The notes under the pieces were generated by a model that worked only from the letters and a program-made list of their open reading frames with translations, made no database searches and had not been told where the DNA came from. DNA of 64,000 nt, taken from positions 992,001 through 1,056,000 of the forward strand of contig QAIB01000001.1 in assembly GCA_030418545.1 (NCBI GenBank), given 5' to 3'. The position numbers were made by a program, and so were the translations under genes. Numbering within the stretch: position 1 is the first letter of the stretch; the number at the start of each line of letters is the position of its first letter. The DNA is from Xenophilus aerolatus (GTDB lineage: Bacteria; Pseudomonadota; Gammaproteobacteria; Burkholderiales; Burkholderiaceae_C). Positions 40,107-49,672 of this stretch are shown piece by piece.

Positions 40107-40436
40107 TCATGCTTCATCCTTCGGGCAATACAGCGAATGCAGCAGTGCCACCACCTGCATCAGCGAAGGGTCCGCCAACTGGTAGTAGATGTTCTTGCCT
40201 TCGCGCCGCGTGCTCACCACGCCTTCACTGCGCAGCACGCCCAGCTGCTGCGACAGGGTGGGCTGACGAATGCCGAGCAGGCCTTCCAGCTCGCTCACGC
40301 AGGCCTCGCCCTGCGAGAGCTGGCACAGCAGCAGCAGGCGGTCTTCGTTGGCGAGCAGCTTGAGCACCGCAACGGCGCGGCCGGCGGCCTGGTGCAGGGC
40401 CGCGGGGTCGATGGCATGGGTGTTGACGGAAGTCAT
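40107..40436 (-). CDS. ArsR/SmtB family repressor, BigR/SqrR-like persulfide sensor
   Basis: This 109-residue winged-helix repressor has the DNA-recognition helix IRQPTLSQQLGVLRSEGVVS and YYQLADPSLM. Cys46 (QGEACVSELE) and Cys104 (LYCPKDEA) occupy the positions of the BigR/SqrR cysteine pair that forms a sulfur bridge with persulfides and releases DNA. Cys38 is additional. It is divergent from a persulfide dioxygenase-like gene and first in an operon with two YeeE/YedE genes, the standard BigR gene set. Confidence 0.9.
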   Translation of the reverse strand: MTSVNTHAIDPAALHQAAGRAVAVLKLLANEDRLLLLCQLSQGEACVSELEGLLGIRQPTLSQQLGVLRSEGVVSTRREGKNIYYQLADPSLMQVVALLHSLYCPKDEA

Positions 40437-40463
40437 GGCTCGGCTAAATGTTGGCGGTTCGAT

Positions 40464-40492
40464 CTACTTGTTGATAGTATATAAAAACGTAG
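40464..40492. promoter_or_regulatory. Imperfect inverted repeat, probable BigR-like operator
   Basis: CTACTTGTTGATAG and its partner TATATAAAAACGTAG pair at 10 of the outer 13 positions. The 72-base AT-rich space between the divergent repressor and dioxygenase genes holds this dyad. AGTATA at 40476-40481 reads TATACT on the minus strand, a good -10 for the repressor operon inside the dyad. Confidence 0.5.
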
Positions 40493-40508
40493 AGTGAACG
40501 GAAAACGC

Positions 40509-41405
40509 ATGACTATCGCCGTAACGCAACCCGCCATCCAGGCCTTCCACGACCCGGCCACCGGCACGGTGTCGTACGTGGTGTGGGACCGCGCCACGCG
40601 CCGCGCCGCGATCGTCGACCCGGTGCTCGACTACGACGCTGCGGCCGCGCGCACCTCGACCCGCTCGGCCCAGCGGCTGCTGGCCTGCATCGAGGCTGAG
40701 GGGCTCGCGGTCGACTGGATCCTCGAGACGCACGCGCATGCCGACCACCTCTCGGCCGCGCGCCACCTGCAGTCACGCGTGGGCGGGCAGGTCGCCATCG
40801 GCGCGCGCATCCAGGAGGTGCAGGCGCGCTTCGGGGCGCTCTTCGATCTGCGGGGCGACGCAGCACCCGTCGCAGCGGATTTCGACCGGCTGCTGGACGA
40901 CGGCGAAACCATCTCGCTGGGCGGCCTCATCATCGAGGCGATGGCGGTGCCCGGCCACACGCCGGCCGACATGGCCTACCGCATCGGCGATGCGGTCTTC
41001 GTGGGCGACACGCTGTTCATGCCCGACGTGGGCACGGCCCGGGCCGACTTCCCGGGCGGCGACGCACACACGCTGTACCACTCCATCCGCTGCCTGCTCG
41101 ACCTGCCGGGCGAGACGCGCCTGTACGTCTGCCACGACCATCCGCCTGAAGGCCGCGCGCCGGCCTGGTGCAGCACCGTGGCCGAGCAACGGGCGCACAA
41201 CATCCATGTGCACGACGGGGTGGACGAGGCGGCCTTCGTGGCCCGCCGCCAGGCACGCGACGCGACGCTGGGTGCGCCGGCGCTGATCCTGCCTTCGCTG
41301 CAGGTCAACATCCGCGGCGGGCGGCTGCCGAAGCCGCAGGCCAACGGGCTGGCTTATCTGCGCATTCCGCTCGATGCGATCGGTGGGGCGCAAGGCAAGG
41401 CCTGA
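40509..41405 (+). CDS. MBL-fold hydrolase, Blh / persulfide dioxygenase type
   Basis: This 298-residue metallo-beta-lactamase-fold protein has the metal motif ETHAHADHLSA near residue 77, the ligand His in AVPGHTPADMAY, Asp in FVGDTLFMPD and the final His in YVCHDHPPEG. The Blh/persulfide dioxygenase group oxidises glutathione persulfide to sulfite. The ATG at 40509 is preferred to a GTG five codons upstream. Divergence from the BigR-like gene supports induction by sulfide or persulfide. It converges on the MurA paralogue with four bases between the stops. Confidence 0.88.
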   Translation: MTIAVTQPAIQAFHDPATGTVSYVVWDRATRRAAIVDPVLDYDAAAARTSTRSAQRLLACIEAEGLAVDWILETHAHADHLSAARHLQSRVGGQVAIGARIQEVQARFGALFDLRGDAAPVAADFDRLLDDGETISLGGLIIEAMAVPGHTPADMAYRIGDAVFVGDTLFMPDVGTARADFPGGDAHTLYHSIRCLLDLPGETRLYVCHDHPPEGRAPAWCSTVAEQRAHNIHVHDGVDEAAFVARRQARDATLGAPALILPSLQVNIRGGRLPKPQANGLAYLRIPLDAIGGAQGKA

Positions 41406-41409
41406 GCCC

Positions 41410-42711
41410 TCAATCCTCCGCCGCCCACTCCACCCGCGCCCCCAGCCCCTGCAGGTTCTCCACGAAGCGCGGGTGCGCGCGCCGGATCGGCGTCGCGTGC
41501 TGGATCTCCGATCGCCCCTCGATACGCGCCGCGACCATGAAGAGGGCGATGGCCACGCGGATGATGTAGGGGCTCTCGACCACGGCCGGCGTGAGCGGGT
41601 GGCCGCCGAAGGTGACGATGCGGTGCGGGTCCGAGGCATACACATGCGCGCCGAACTTCGACAGCTCGCCGGTCCAGCCCAGGGCGCCGTCGTAGACCTT
41701 GTTCCAGAACATGGCGTTGCCCTGCGCGCTCACGCCCAGCGCGATGAAGATGGGCAGCAGGTCGACCGGGAAGTACGGCCAGGGCGCGGCCTCGACCTTG
41801 GTCAAGGTGTTGGGGGTGAAGGGCGTCTGCACCTGCAGCGGGCCTGCGCGGTGCGCCCGCGACCAGCCGTCGGCATGCTCGATGCGCACGCCGAACTTGG
41901 CGAAGGTGCGGTCGATGAGCGGGAAATTGTCGGGCGCCGAGTTGCGCACGACCACGTCTCCGCCGGTGATGGCGCCCAGCGCCAGGAAAGTGGTGATCTC
42001 GTGGAAGTCCTCGTCGAAGCGGAACTCGCCGCCGTGCAGTGGCGCGCCGCCGTCGACCACCAGGCGCGAGGTGCCGATGCCCTCGATGCGCGCGCCCATC
42101 ATCCCCAAGAAGCGGCAGAACTCCTGCACGTGCGGTTCGCAGGCGGCGTTGGTCAGGGTCGAGCGGCCGGACGCCGCGGCGGCGCAGAGCACGAAGTTCT
42201 CGGTGGTGGTGACCGAGGCGTAGTCCAGCCAGTGGTGCACCGGCACCAGCTCGCCGCAGCGGCGCACGATGAGCGAGCCTTCCGCGCGCTCGACCTCGCC
42301 ACCGAAATGGCGGAACACCTCGACGTGCGGGTCGATCTCGCGCACGCCCAGGGTGCAGCCCTTGACGTTGTCCTCGAGCCGCGCGACGCCGAAGCGCGCC
42401 AGCAGCGGCGGCACCAGCATGATGGACGAGCGCATTTCCTCGGGCAGTCGGTGCAGGGCGGGGTCGAAGGCGGTGGCGCGGTGCTGCAGCTCGAGCACGC
42501 CGCCGGTCTGGTCCCAGCGCACCTCGCTGCCCAGGGTGCGGAAGATGTCGAGGATCTTGCGCACGTCGGTGATGTCGGGCACGCCCACCAGCCGCAGCGG
42601 ATCGGGCGTGAGCAGCGTGGCGCAGAGGATGGGCAGGACGGCGTTCTTGTTGGCCGACGGCACGATGCGGCCGGCGAGCGGCGTGCCGCCGTGGACGATG
42701 AGGTTGGACAT
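41410..42711 (-). CDS. UDP-N-acetylglucosamine 1-carboxyvinyltransferase paralogue (MurA-like)
   Basis: This 433-residue protein has the MurA fold. The N-terminal IVPSANKNAVLPILCATLL carries the conserved Lys22-Asn23 pair, and DNVKGCTLGVREIDPH has Cys119 at the place of the catalytic, fosfomycin-sensitive Cys115. LPIFIALGVSAQGNAMF lies near residue 336. It diverges from canonical MurA in the loop and the NK motif context, and it stands away from the usual betaproteobacterial murA-hisG cluster. A second copy (MurA2 type) is therefore more likely than the housekeeping enzyme. Confidence 0.85.
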   Translation of the reverse strand: MSNLIVHGGTPLAGRIVPSANKNAVLPILCATLLTPDPLRLVGVPDITDVRKILDIFRTLGSEVRWDQTGGVLELQHRATAFDPALHRLPEEMRSSIMLVPPLLARFGVARLEDNVKGCTLGVREIDPHVEVFRHFGGEVERAEGSLIVRRCGELVPVHHWLDYASVTTTENFVLCAAAASGRSTLTNAACEPHVQEFCRFLGMMGARIEGIGTSRLVVDGGAPLHGGEFRFDEDFHEITTFLALGAITGGDVVVRNSAPDNFPLIDRTFAKFGVRIEHADGWSRAHRAGPLQVQTPFTPNTLTKVEAAPWPYFPVDLLPIFIALGVSAQGNAMFWNKVYDGALGWTGELSKFGAHVYASDPHRIVTFGGHPLTPAVVESPYIIRVAIALFMVAARIEGRSEIQHATPIRRAHPRFVENLQGLGARVEWAAED

Positions 42712-42777
42712 GGGCGCCGACTGTACGCCCGGCCCGCGGGCGCTGGTGACCGCGCCCGTTCGTGAATACCGGCAAGC

Positions 42778-42791
42778 TGACAACTTTGTCA
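42778..42791. promoter_or_regulatory. Palindromic operator candidate before the RND efflux operon
   Basis: TGACAA-CT-TTGTCA is a perfect dyad 65 bases before the outer-membrane-factor gene. TACATT at 42826-42831 is a possible -10 without a matching -35, the layout of an activator-dependent promoter. The response regulator at the end of the same operon (48985-49662) is the natural candidate to bind it. Confidence 0.5.
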
Positions 42792-42855
42792 TCCTGCCGT
42801 CAGCGTGGCGTCCGGGCGTGCTTCCTACATTGGGACCGACGGAACGAGTCACGCC

Positions 42856-44409
42856 ATGCCTGCCTTTCATCCACTGCCCGCCCCGCGGGCTTCCCATCGG
42901 CCTGCCCACGGACGGCGCCTGCTGGCCGCCGCGGCCGCCACGGCGCTGCTGGCCCTCGCCGGCTGCGCGGTCGGGCCCGACTACCAGCGCCCCGCAGTGG
43001 CGGCCGGCGCTTCGCTGCCCGCCTTCAAGGAGGACGGCCCCTGGCGCCCGGCGGCGCCCGCGCTGCCCGATGCCCACACGCCCTGGTGGTCGCAGTTCGG
43101 CGACCCGCAGCTCGACGCCCTGGTCGCCCAGGCCCTGGCCGCCAACCAGACCCTGCAGCAGGCCGACGCAGCTTATCGCCAGGCGCAGGCGGTGGTGCAG
43201 GGCGCGTCGGCGGCCTTCTACCCGACGGTGGGTCTGTCCGCCTCGGGCGGGCGCGGGCGCAGCAAGAGCAACGGGCAGTCGGTGCTGGGCGACACGCACG
43301 CCTGGTCGCTGCAGGCCGCGTGGGAGCCCGACCTGTGGGGCCGCGTGCGGCGCACGGTCGAGGCCGGCAGCGACAGCGCCCAGGCCAGTGCGGCCGACCT
43401 GGCCGCGGCGCGCCTGAGCATCCAGGCTGCGGTGGTCAACGACTACATCCAGCTGCGCATCGACGACCGCCAGAAGGCGCTGTATGCGCGCACGCTGGAG
43501 GGCTACCGCCAATCGCTGCGGCTCACGCAGGCGCAGTACCGCGCCGGCACGGTGATGCGCTCCGACGTGGCGCTGGCCGAGAGCACGCTGGCCTCGGCCG
43601 AGGCGCAGGCGATCGACATCGATCTGACACGGCGCCAGCTCGAGCATGCGCTGGCGGTGCTGCTGGGCAAGACGCCGGCGGAGTTCAGCCTGCCGCCCCT
43701 GGCGGCCGATGCGCCGCTGGCGCTGAAGCTGCCGGTAACACCGCCGGGCCTGCCTTCGCAACTGCTGGAGCGGCGCCCGGACATTGCGGGCGCCGAGCGT
43801 CGCGCGGCAGCCGCCAATGCGCAGATCGGCGTGGCCACGGCCGCCTATTACCCCGACTTCACGCTCAGCGCGAGCGGCGGCTTTGCCGGCGCCGGCCTCA
43901 CGGCCTGGGCCCGCACGCCCGACAAGGTGTGGTCGCTGGGCTTCGCGCTGGCGCAGACGATCTTCGATGCCGGCGCGCGCAGCGCCAAGGTCGACCAGGC
44001 CCGCGCCGCCTTCGACGCCGCCGCGGCCAGCTATCGCCAGACGGTGCTCGCCGGCTTCCAGGACGTCGAGGACAACCTGGCCGCGCTGCACCAGCTGGCC
44101 GACGAGCAGCAGGCGCAGGACCGCGCCGTGTCCGCGTCCAACGACTCGGTGCGCGTGCTGCTGAGCCAGTACCGCGCCGGCACCACCAACTACACGACGG
44201 TCATCACCGCGCAGGCGCTGGCACTCACGGCCGAGCGCACGGCGCTGCAACTGCAGGGCCGGCGCTATGCGGCGAGCGTGGCGCTGGTCAAGGCGCTGGG
44301 CGGCGGCTGGGATGCGGCGCAGCTGCCCGCGATGGCGCGGGCCTCGGCCGAGGCGGTGCCCGCCTCGACGGCGCCCGATGCCGTTGCCGCTGCCAGCCCC
44401 GCGAAGTGA
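42856..44409 (+). CDS. RND efflux outer-membrane lipoprotein (NodT/OprM family)
   Basis: This 517-residue outer-membrane channel has a signal peptide ending in the lipobox LAGC with Cys near residue 37, then AVGPDYQRP, the usual start of mature NodT proteins. Two outer-membrane efflux repeats follow (VAQALAANQTLQQADAAYRQ and LLERRPDIAGAERRAAAANA). It completes the TolC-like channel for the fusion protein and pump encoded next. It is first in the operon, 144 bases from the divergent MurA-like gene. Confidence 0.93.
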   Translation: MPAFHPLPAPRASHRPAHGRRLLAAAAATALLALAGCAVGPDYQRPAVAAGASLPAFKEDGPWRPAAPALPDAHTPWWSQFGDPQLDALVAQALAANQTLQQADAAYRQAQAVVQGASAAFYPTVGLSASGGRGRSKSNGQSVLGDTHAWSLQAAWEPDLWGRVRRTVEAGSDSAQASAADLAAARLSIQAAVVNDYIQLRIDDRQKALYARTLEGYRQSLRLTQAQYRAGTVMRSDVALAESTLASAEAQAIDIDLTRRQLEHALAVLLGKTPAEFSLPPLAADAPLALKLPVTPPGLPSQLLERRPDIAGAERRAAAANAQIGVATAAYYPDFTLSASGGFAGAGLTAWARTPDKVWSLGFALAQTIFDAGARSAKVDQARAAFDAAAASYRQTVLAGFQDVEDNLAALHQLADEQQAQDRAVSASNDSVRVLLSQYRAGTTNYTTVITAQALALTAERTALQLQGRRYAASVALVKALGGGWDAAQLPAMARASAEAVPASTAPDAVAAASPAK

Positions 44410-44441
44410 CGCATCGCCTGCCGGTGCCTCGGAGCCATTCC

Positions 44442-45800
44442 ATGTCCAACAGCGATCAAGACCTTTCACCCATGTCTGCGCCTGAACAATCACAACCCGT
44501 CCACGCTGCGCTTGTCGAAGCGCCGCGCGACGCTTCGACAAGCTCGGCCCGAACGGAAGTGGGTACGACACGTCCTGTGAGCCGCCGTGGCCTGGCGCTC
44601 AGCGCGGTGGCCGTCGCGATCCTGGTGCTCGTCGCCTGGCCAGCCTGGCGCCATGGCGGCCAGGGCGAAGCGCAGGCCGCCGCGCCGGCCACTGCATCCA
44701 AGGTGCCGCCCGTGCCCGTGCACACGGCCGTGGTGAAGAAGCAGAACATGCCCGTCGCCGCGACCGGCGTCGGCAGCGTGCTGCCGGTCGCCTCGGTCAC
44801 GGTGCGCACGCGGGTCGACGGACAGCTCGACCGCGTCGAGTTCAAGGAAGGGCAGGACGTGAAGGCCGGCCAGCTGCTGGCGCACCTGGACCCGCGCACC
44901 TTCCAGGCCCAGCTGCAGCAGGCCCAGGCGGTGCAGGCCAAGGACGAGGCCCAGCTCGCCAACGCGCGGGCCGACCTGCAGCGCTACACCGAGCTCATCA
45001 AGGAAGACGCGGCCACCCGCCAGCAGCTCGACACGCAGACCGCGCTGGTGCGCCAGCTCACGGCCGCCGTGCAGAGCGACGGGGCGCAGGTGAACGCGGC
45101 GCGGGTGCAGCTGGGCTTCACCACCATCGCGGCGCCCATCTCGGGCCGCATCGGCGCGCGGCTGGTGGACCCCGGCAACATCGTGCACGCGGCCGACGCC
45201 AACGGGCTCATCGTCATCAACCAGATCGATCCCATCGCGGTGCAATTCACCCTGCCGGAGAGCGCCTTCCAGTCGGTCAACCGCGCCCTGAATGCCGGCA
45301 GTGCGCCGCTGCAGGTGCAGGCCATCGACCGCGCCACGCGCGAGGTGCTGGCCACCGGCAACCTGACGCTGCTGAACAACCAGATCGACAGCACCACCGG
45401 CACCATCGCGATGAAGGCGCACTTCCCGAATGCGGCCCACAGGCTGTGGCCGGGCCAGTCGGTCGATGCGCGCCTGGTGCTCGGCGTGCAGCAGGACGCG
45501 CTGACGGTGCCCGATGCGGCCGTGCAGCGTGGGCAGGACGGCCTGTTCGCGTACGTGGTCGACGCCGACCACAAGGCGCGGCTGCAGCGCATCGAGGTCA
45601 GCAACAGCGAGAATGGCGTGTCGGTCGTCTCCAAGGGCTTGGCCGAGGGCGACCGCGTGGTCACCGACGGCCAGTACCGCCTCACGCCCGGCGCGCCGGT
45701 GGCCGATGCAAAGCCGCCGACGTCCGCGGGCGGCACGCAGGACGCGCAGCGCGAGACGCCCGCCGCCGGCGCCGGCGGGGCAGGGGGCAGCAAGTCATGA
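44442..45800 (+). CDS. RND efflux periplasmic membrane-fusion protein (MdtA/AcrA-like)
   Basis: This 452-residue adaptor has an N-terminal cytoplasmic extension (residues 1-48), one membrane anchor (GLALSAVAVAILVLVAWPAW), a lipoyl/barrel-sandwich region (SVTVRTRVDGQLDRVEFKEG), a coiled-coil hairpin and beta-barrel domains. Residues 24-39 of the extension (LVEAPRDASTSSARTE) are encoded by a dispersed hairpin repeat. CGGAG lies seven bases before the ATG at 44442. The stop overlaps the pump gene by ATGA. MdtABC-like pumps export detergents, bile-salt-like compounds or aromatics; the substrate here is unknown. Confidence 0.92.
   Translation: MSNSDQDLSPMSAPEQSQPVHAALVEAPRDASTSSARTEVGTTRPVSRRGLALSAVAVAILVLVAWPAWRHGGQGEAQAAAPATASKVPPVPVHTAVVKKQNMPVAATGVGSVLPVASVTVRTRVDGQLDRVEFKEGQDVKAGQLLAHLDPRTFQAQLQQAQAVQAKDEAQLANARADLQRYTELIKEDAATRQQLDTQTALVRQLTAAVQSDGAQVNAARVQLGFTTIAAPISGRIGARLVDPGNIVHAADANGLIVINQIDPIAVQFTLPESAFQSVNRALNAGSAPLQVQAIDRATREVLATGNLTLLNNQIDSTTGTIAMKAHFPNAAHRLWPGQSVDARLVLGVQQDALTVPDAAVQRGQDGLFAYVVDADHKARLQRIEVSNSENGVSVVSKGLAEGDRVVTDGQYRLTPGAPVADAKPPTSAGGTQDAQRETPAAGAGGAGGSKS
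44511..44556 (+). repeat. Dispersed hairpin repeat within the membrane-fusion gene
   Basis: CTTGTCGAAGCG (44511-44522) and CGCTTCGACAAG (44531-44542) are perfect 12-base inverted arms, followed by CTCGGCCCGAACGG. This hairpin-plus-tail is a short repeat I recall as widely scattered in proteobacterial genomes. Here it is in frame and adds 16 residues to the protein. Confidence 0.75.
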
Positions 45801-48800
45801 GCATCTCCGCCCCCTTCATCCAGCGGCCCATCGGCACCTCGCTGCTCGGCGTGGCGCTGCTGCTCATCGGGCTGGTGGCCTGGCCCATGCTGCCGGTGGC
45901 GCCGCTGCCGCAGGTGGACTTCCCGACCCTGCAGGTCACGGGCAAGCTGCCCGGCGCCAGCCCGGAGACCATGGCGTCGAACGTGGCGCAGCCGCTGGAG
46001 CGGCAGTTCTCGCTCATCCCGGGCCTGTCGCAGATGACCTCAACCAGCTCGCTGGGCCTGACGCAGATCACGCTGCAGTTCGACCTGGACCGCAACATCG
46101 ACGGCGCCGCGCTCGACACGCAGTCGGCCATCAATGCGGCCACCGGCCAGCTGCCCAAGAACCTGCCGAGCCCGCCGAGCTTCCGCAAGATCAACCCGGC
46201 GGATTCGCCGGTGCTGCTGTACGCGGTGCATTCCGACGTGCTGCCGATGACCGAGGTGGACGACTACGCCGAGAACATCCTGGCGCAGCAGATCTCGCGC
46301 ATCGAGGGCGTGGGCCTGGTCAACGTGTTCGGCCAGCAGAAGCCGGCCGTGCGCATCCAGGTCGACCCGGCCAAGATCAAGGGCCTGGGCCTGAGCCTGG
46401 AAGACATCCGCGGCGTGATCGCCAACACCACCGTCAGCGCGCCGACCGGCACCCTGGACGGCAGCAGCCAGGCCTTCAACGTCTACACCAACGACCAGAT
46501 CCTGAAGGCCGGGCCATGGAACGACATGGTGCTGGCCTGGCGCAACGGTGCGCCGATCCGCGTGCGCGACGTCGGCGTGGCGGTGGACGGGCCCGAGAAC
46601 GCCAAGATCGCCGCCTGGGCCTACCCGGGCGCCGCGGCGCCGGCGGACAGCGGCATCAAGGGCGGCACGGCCATCACGCTGGCCATCACCAAGATGCCCG
46701 GCGCCAACGTGATCGAGACGGTGGACCGCGTGCAGGCCGCGCTGCCCAAGCTCAAGGCAGGCATCCCGCCGAGCGTGCAGGTCGACACCATCATCGACCG
46801 CACGCAGACGATCCGCGCGTCGGTGAAGGACGTGGAGTTCACGCTCATCCTGTCGATCGCGCTCGTGGTGGCGGTGATCTTCGTCTTCCTGCGCAACCTC
46901 ACCGTGACGCTCATCCCCAGCGTGACGGTGCCGCTGGCCATCCTGGGCACCTCGGCGGTGATGTATGTGCTGGGCTACTCGCTGGACAACCTGTCACTCA
47001 TGGCGCTGACCATCGCGGTGGGCTTCGTGGTCGACGACGCGATCGTGATGCTGGAGAACATCTACCGCCACATCGAGGACGGCATGGAGCCGCTCAAGGC
47101 GGCGCTGCAGGGCGCCAGCGAGATCGGATTCACCATCGTGTCGATCTCGGTGTCGCTGGTGGCGGTGTTCATTCCGCTGCTGCTGATGGGCGGCATCGTG
47201 GGGCGGTTGTTCCGCGAGTTCGCGGTGACGGTCACGCTCACCATCCTGGTGTCGGTGCTGGTGTCGCTCACGCTCACGCCGATGCTGTGCGCTAAATTCC
47301 TCAAGAACCACCCCAAGGACGCAGCCGGCCACAGCACCGAGAAGCACGGCCGCCTGTTCCAGCTCTTCGAGCGCGGCTTCGACGCCATGCTGGGCGGCTA
47401 CCGGCGCGGGCTGGAACTGGTGCTGCGCCATCCCTTCGCCACGCTGATGAGCTTCCTGGCCACGGTGGCGGCGACGGTGGTGCTGTTCATCGTCATCCCC
47501 AAGGGCTTCTTCCCGCAGCAGGACACGGGCTTCATCTTCGGCTCCGCCGTGGCGGGGCAGGATTCCTCGTCCGAGGCCATGCACGCGCGCATGCTGGCGC
47601 TGGCCGACATCGTGCGCGAGGACCCGGACGTCACTACCTTCGGCATGCAGGCCGGGGCCAGCACCTTCAACGCGGGCAACTTCTTCATCGCCCTCAAGCC
47701 GCTCGACGAGGGCCGTACCGCCAATGCCGACCAGATCATCGCGCGCCTGAGGCCGGAGCTGGCGCGCGTGCCGGGCATCACCCTGTACATGCAGGCGGGG
47801 CAGGACATCAACGTCGGCGGCCGGCTGGCGCGCACCCAGTACCAGTACACGCTGACTGACACCAACCTGTCGGAACTCAACGACTGGACGCCGCGCATCG
47901 TCGAGAAGCTGCAGGCGCTGCCGCAGCTGGCCGACGTGACTTCCGACCAGCAGAACGCCGCCCCCACGGCCAACGTGACCATCGACCGCGAGAAGGCCTC
48001 GAGCTACGGCATCACGCCCGCGCTGGTGGACGCGACGCTCTACGACGCCATCGGCCAGCGCCAGGTGGCGCAGTACTTCACCCAGCTCAACAGCTACAAC
48101 GTGGTGCTGGAAGTGACGCCCGCGCTGCAGAAGGACCCGCAGCTCTTCGACAAGCTGTTCCTGACCTCGCCCATCAACGGGCAGCAGATTCCGCTGTCGA
48201 CCTTCGTGAAGATCGACACCACCCGCACGGGCTACCTGGCGGTCAACCACCAGGGCCAGTTTCCGGCCGTGACCATCTCCTTCAACCTCAAGCCGGGCGT
48301 GTCGCTGGGCGACGCGGTGAACGCGATCCAGAAGGCGCAGGCCGAACTGGGCGTGCCGCCGACGCTCACCGGTACCTTCCAGGGCACGGCGCAGGCCTTC
48401 GGCGCGTCGCTGCGCACGCAGCCCTACCTGATCGCCGCCGCGCTGGTGGCGGTTTACATCGTGCTGGGTCTGCTGTACGAGAGCTACATCCACCCGCTGA
48501 CGATCCTGTCGACGCTGCCCTCGGCCGGCGTGGGCGCGTTGCTGATCCTGATGGCGGGCGGCTACGATCTGTCGGTGATCGCGCTCATCGGCATCATCCT
48601 CCTCATCGGCATCGTGAAGAAGAACGGCATCATGATGGTCGACTTCGCGCTGCATGCCGAGCGCGACAAGGGCATGAGCCCGCGCGACGCGATCTTCGAG
48701 GCCTGCCTGCTGCGCTTCAGGCCGATCATGATGACCACCATGTGCGCGCTGCTCTCCGGCCTGCCGCTGATGCTGGGCCACGGCGCCGGCTCGGAACTGC

Positions 48801-48988
48801 GCCGCCCGCTGGGCTACGCCATGGTGGGCGGGCTGATCCTGTCGCAGGTGCTGACGCTCTTCACCACGCCGGTGGTCTACCTCTACCTGGACCGCGCGCA
48901 CCACTGGTATGTGCGCCGCAAGGAAGCCCGCGTGTCGCGCCGCGGCGGCCCCGCGCCCCTGGCACCGGAGGCGGCGGCCCATCCATGA
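45797..48988 (+). CDS. RND family multidrug efflux permease (MdtB/MdtC-like)
   Basis: This 1063-residue proton-driven pump has an N-terminal helix starting [20 protein letters not shown], then [20 protein letters not shown]. The proton-relay helix is [20 protein letters not shown], with paired Asp residues near 409-410, and the C-terminal repeat is [20 protein letters not shown]. Full-length, with 12 membrane helices expected. It overlaps both neighbours by ATGA, so the pump and the response regulator are translationally coupled. Only one pump subunit is encoded, unlike the MdtB-MdtC heteromer. Confidence 0.95.
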   Translation: MSISAPFIQRPIGTSLLGVALLLIGLVAWPMLPVAPLPQVDFPTLQVTGKLPGASPETMASNVAQPLERQFSLIPGLSQMTSTSSLGLTQITLQFDLDRNIDGAALDTQSAINAATGQLPKNLPSPPSFRKINPADSPVLLYAVHSDVLPMTEVDDYAENILAQQISRIEGVGLVNVFGQQKPAVRIQVDPAKIKGLGLSLEDIRGVIANTTVSAPTGTLDGSSQAFNVYTNDQILKAGPWNDMVLAWRNGAPIRVRDVGVAVDGPENAKIAAWAYPGAAAPADSGIKGGTAITLAITKMPGANVIETVDRVQAALPKLKAGIPPSVQVDTIIDRTQTIRASVKDVEFTLILSIALVVAVIFVFLRNLTVTLIPSVTVPLAILGTSAVMYVLGYSLDNLSLMALTIAVGFVVDDAIVMLENIYRHIEDGMEPLKAALQGASEIGFTIVSISVSLVAVFIPLLLMGGIVGRLFREFAVTVTLTILVSVLVSLTLTPMLCAKFLKNHPKDAAGHSTEKHGRLFQLFERGFDAMLGGYRRGLELVLRHPFATLMSFLATVAATVVLFIVIPKGFFPQQDTGFIFGSAVAGQDSSSEAMHARMLALADIVREDPDVTTFGMQAGASTFNAGNFFIALKPLDEGRTANADQIIARLRPELARVPGITLYMQAGQDINVGGRLARTQYQYTLTDTNLSELNDWTPRIVEKLQALPQLADVTSDQQNAAPTANVTIDREKASSYGITPALVDATLYDAIGQRQVAQYFTQLNSYNVVLEVTPALQKDPQLFDKLFLTSPINGQQIPLSTFVKIDTTRTGYLAVNHQGQFPAVTISFNLKPGVSLGDAVNAIQKAQAELGVPPTLTGTFQGTAQAFGASLRTQPYLIAAALVAVYIVLGLLYESYIHPLTILSTLPSAGVGALLILMAGGYDLSVIALIGIILLIGIVKKNGIMMVDFALHAERDKGMSPRDAIFEACLLRFRPIMMTTMCALLSGLPLMLGHGAGSELRRPLGYAMVGGLILSQVLTLFTTPVVYLYLDRAHHWYVRRKEARVSRRGGPAPLAPEAAAHP

Positions 48989-49662
48989 GAGTGCTGATCG
49001 TCGAGGACGAGCGCAAGACGGCCGACTACCTGCGCCAGGGCCTGACGGAGCAGGGCTGCACCGTCGACGTGGCGCATGACGGCATCGACGGCCAGCACCT
49101 GGCCGTGCACTACGACTTCGACGTCATCGTGCTCGACGCCATGCTGCCCGGCCTGGACGGCTTCGAGGTGCTGCGCTCGCTGCGCGCCGTGAAGGGCACG
49201 CCGGTCATCATGCTCACCGCGCGCGACGGTGTGGAGGACCGCGTCAAGGGCCTGCAGGGCGGCGCCGACGACTACCTGGTCAAACCCTTCTCCTTCATCG
49301 AGCTGCTGGCGCGGCTGCAGGCGCTCACGCGCCGCGGCCGTGCGCAGGAGCCCACGCTGCTGCGCGTGGGCGAGCTGCAGGTCGACCTGATCGGCCGCAA
49401 GGTGCACCGCGGCGGCCAGCGCATCGACCTCACGGCCAAGGAATTCGCGCTGGTGGCCCTGCTGGCGCGCCGGCAGGGCGAGATCCTGTCGAAGACCACC
49501 ATCGCCGAACTGGTGTGGGACATGAACTTCGACAGCAACACCAACGTGGTCGAGGTGGCGATCAAGCGCTTGCGCGGCAAGATCGACGCACCCTTCGCGC
49601 AGCCGCTGCTGCACACCATCCGCGGGATGGGGTACGTGCTGGAGGAGCGGGGCGGGCATTGA
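48985..49662 (+). CDS. Heavy-metal-type OmpR-family response regulator
   Basis: This 225-residue regulator has a receiver domain ([20 protein letters not shown], phospho-acceptor Asp near residue 51 in [20 protein letters not shown], Lys in [20 protein letters not shown]) and a winged-helix effector domain ending [16 protein letters not shown]. The sequence is of the CusR/CopR/IrlR subgroup. Its start overlaps the pump stop, so it is part of the efflux transcript. It probably acts at the TGACAACTTTGTCA dyad upstream. Its kinase lies beyond a 105-base inverted repeat. Confidence 0.94.
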   Translation: MRVLIVEDERKTADYLRQGLTEQGCTVDVAHDGIDGQHLAVHYDFDVIVLDAMLPGLDGFEVLRSLRAVKGTPVIMLTARDGVEDRVKGLQGGADDYLVKPFSFIELLARLQALTRRGRAQEPTLLRVGELQVDLIGRKVHRGGQRIDLTAKEFALVALLARRQGEILSKTTIAELVWDMNFDSNTNVVEVAIKRLRGKIDAPFAQPLLHTIRGMGYVLEERGGH

Positions 49663-49672
49663 ATGCGGGCAG

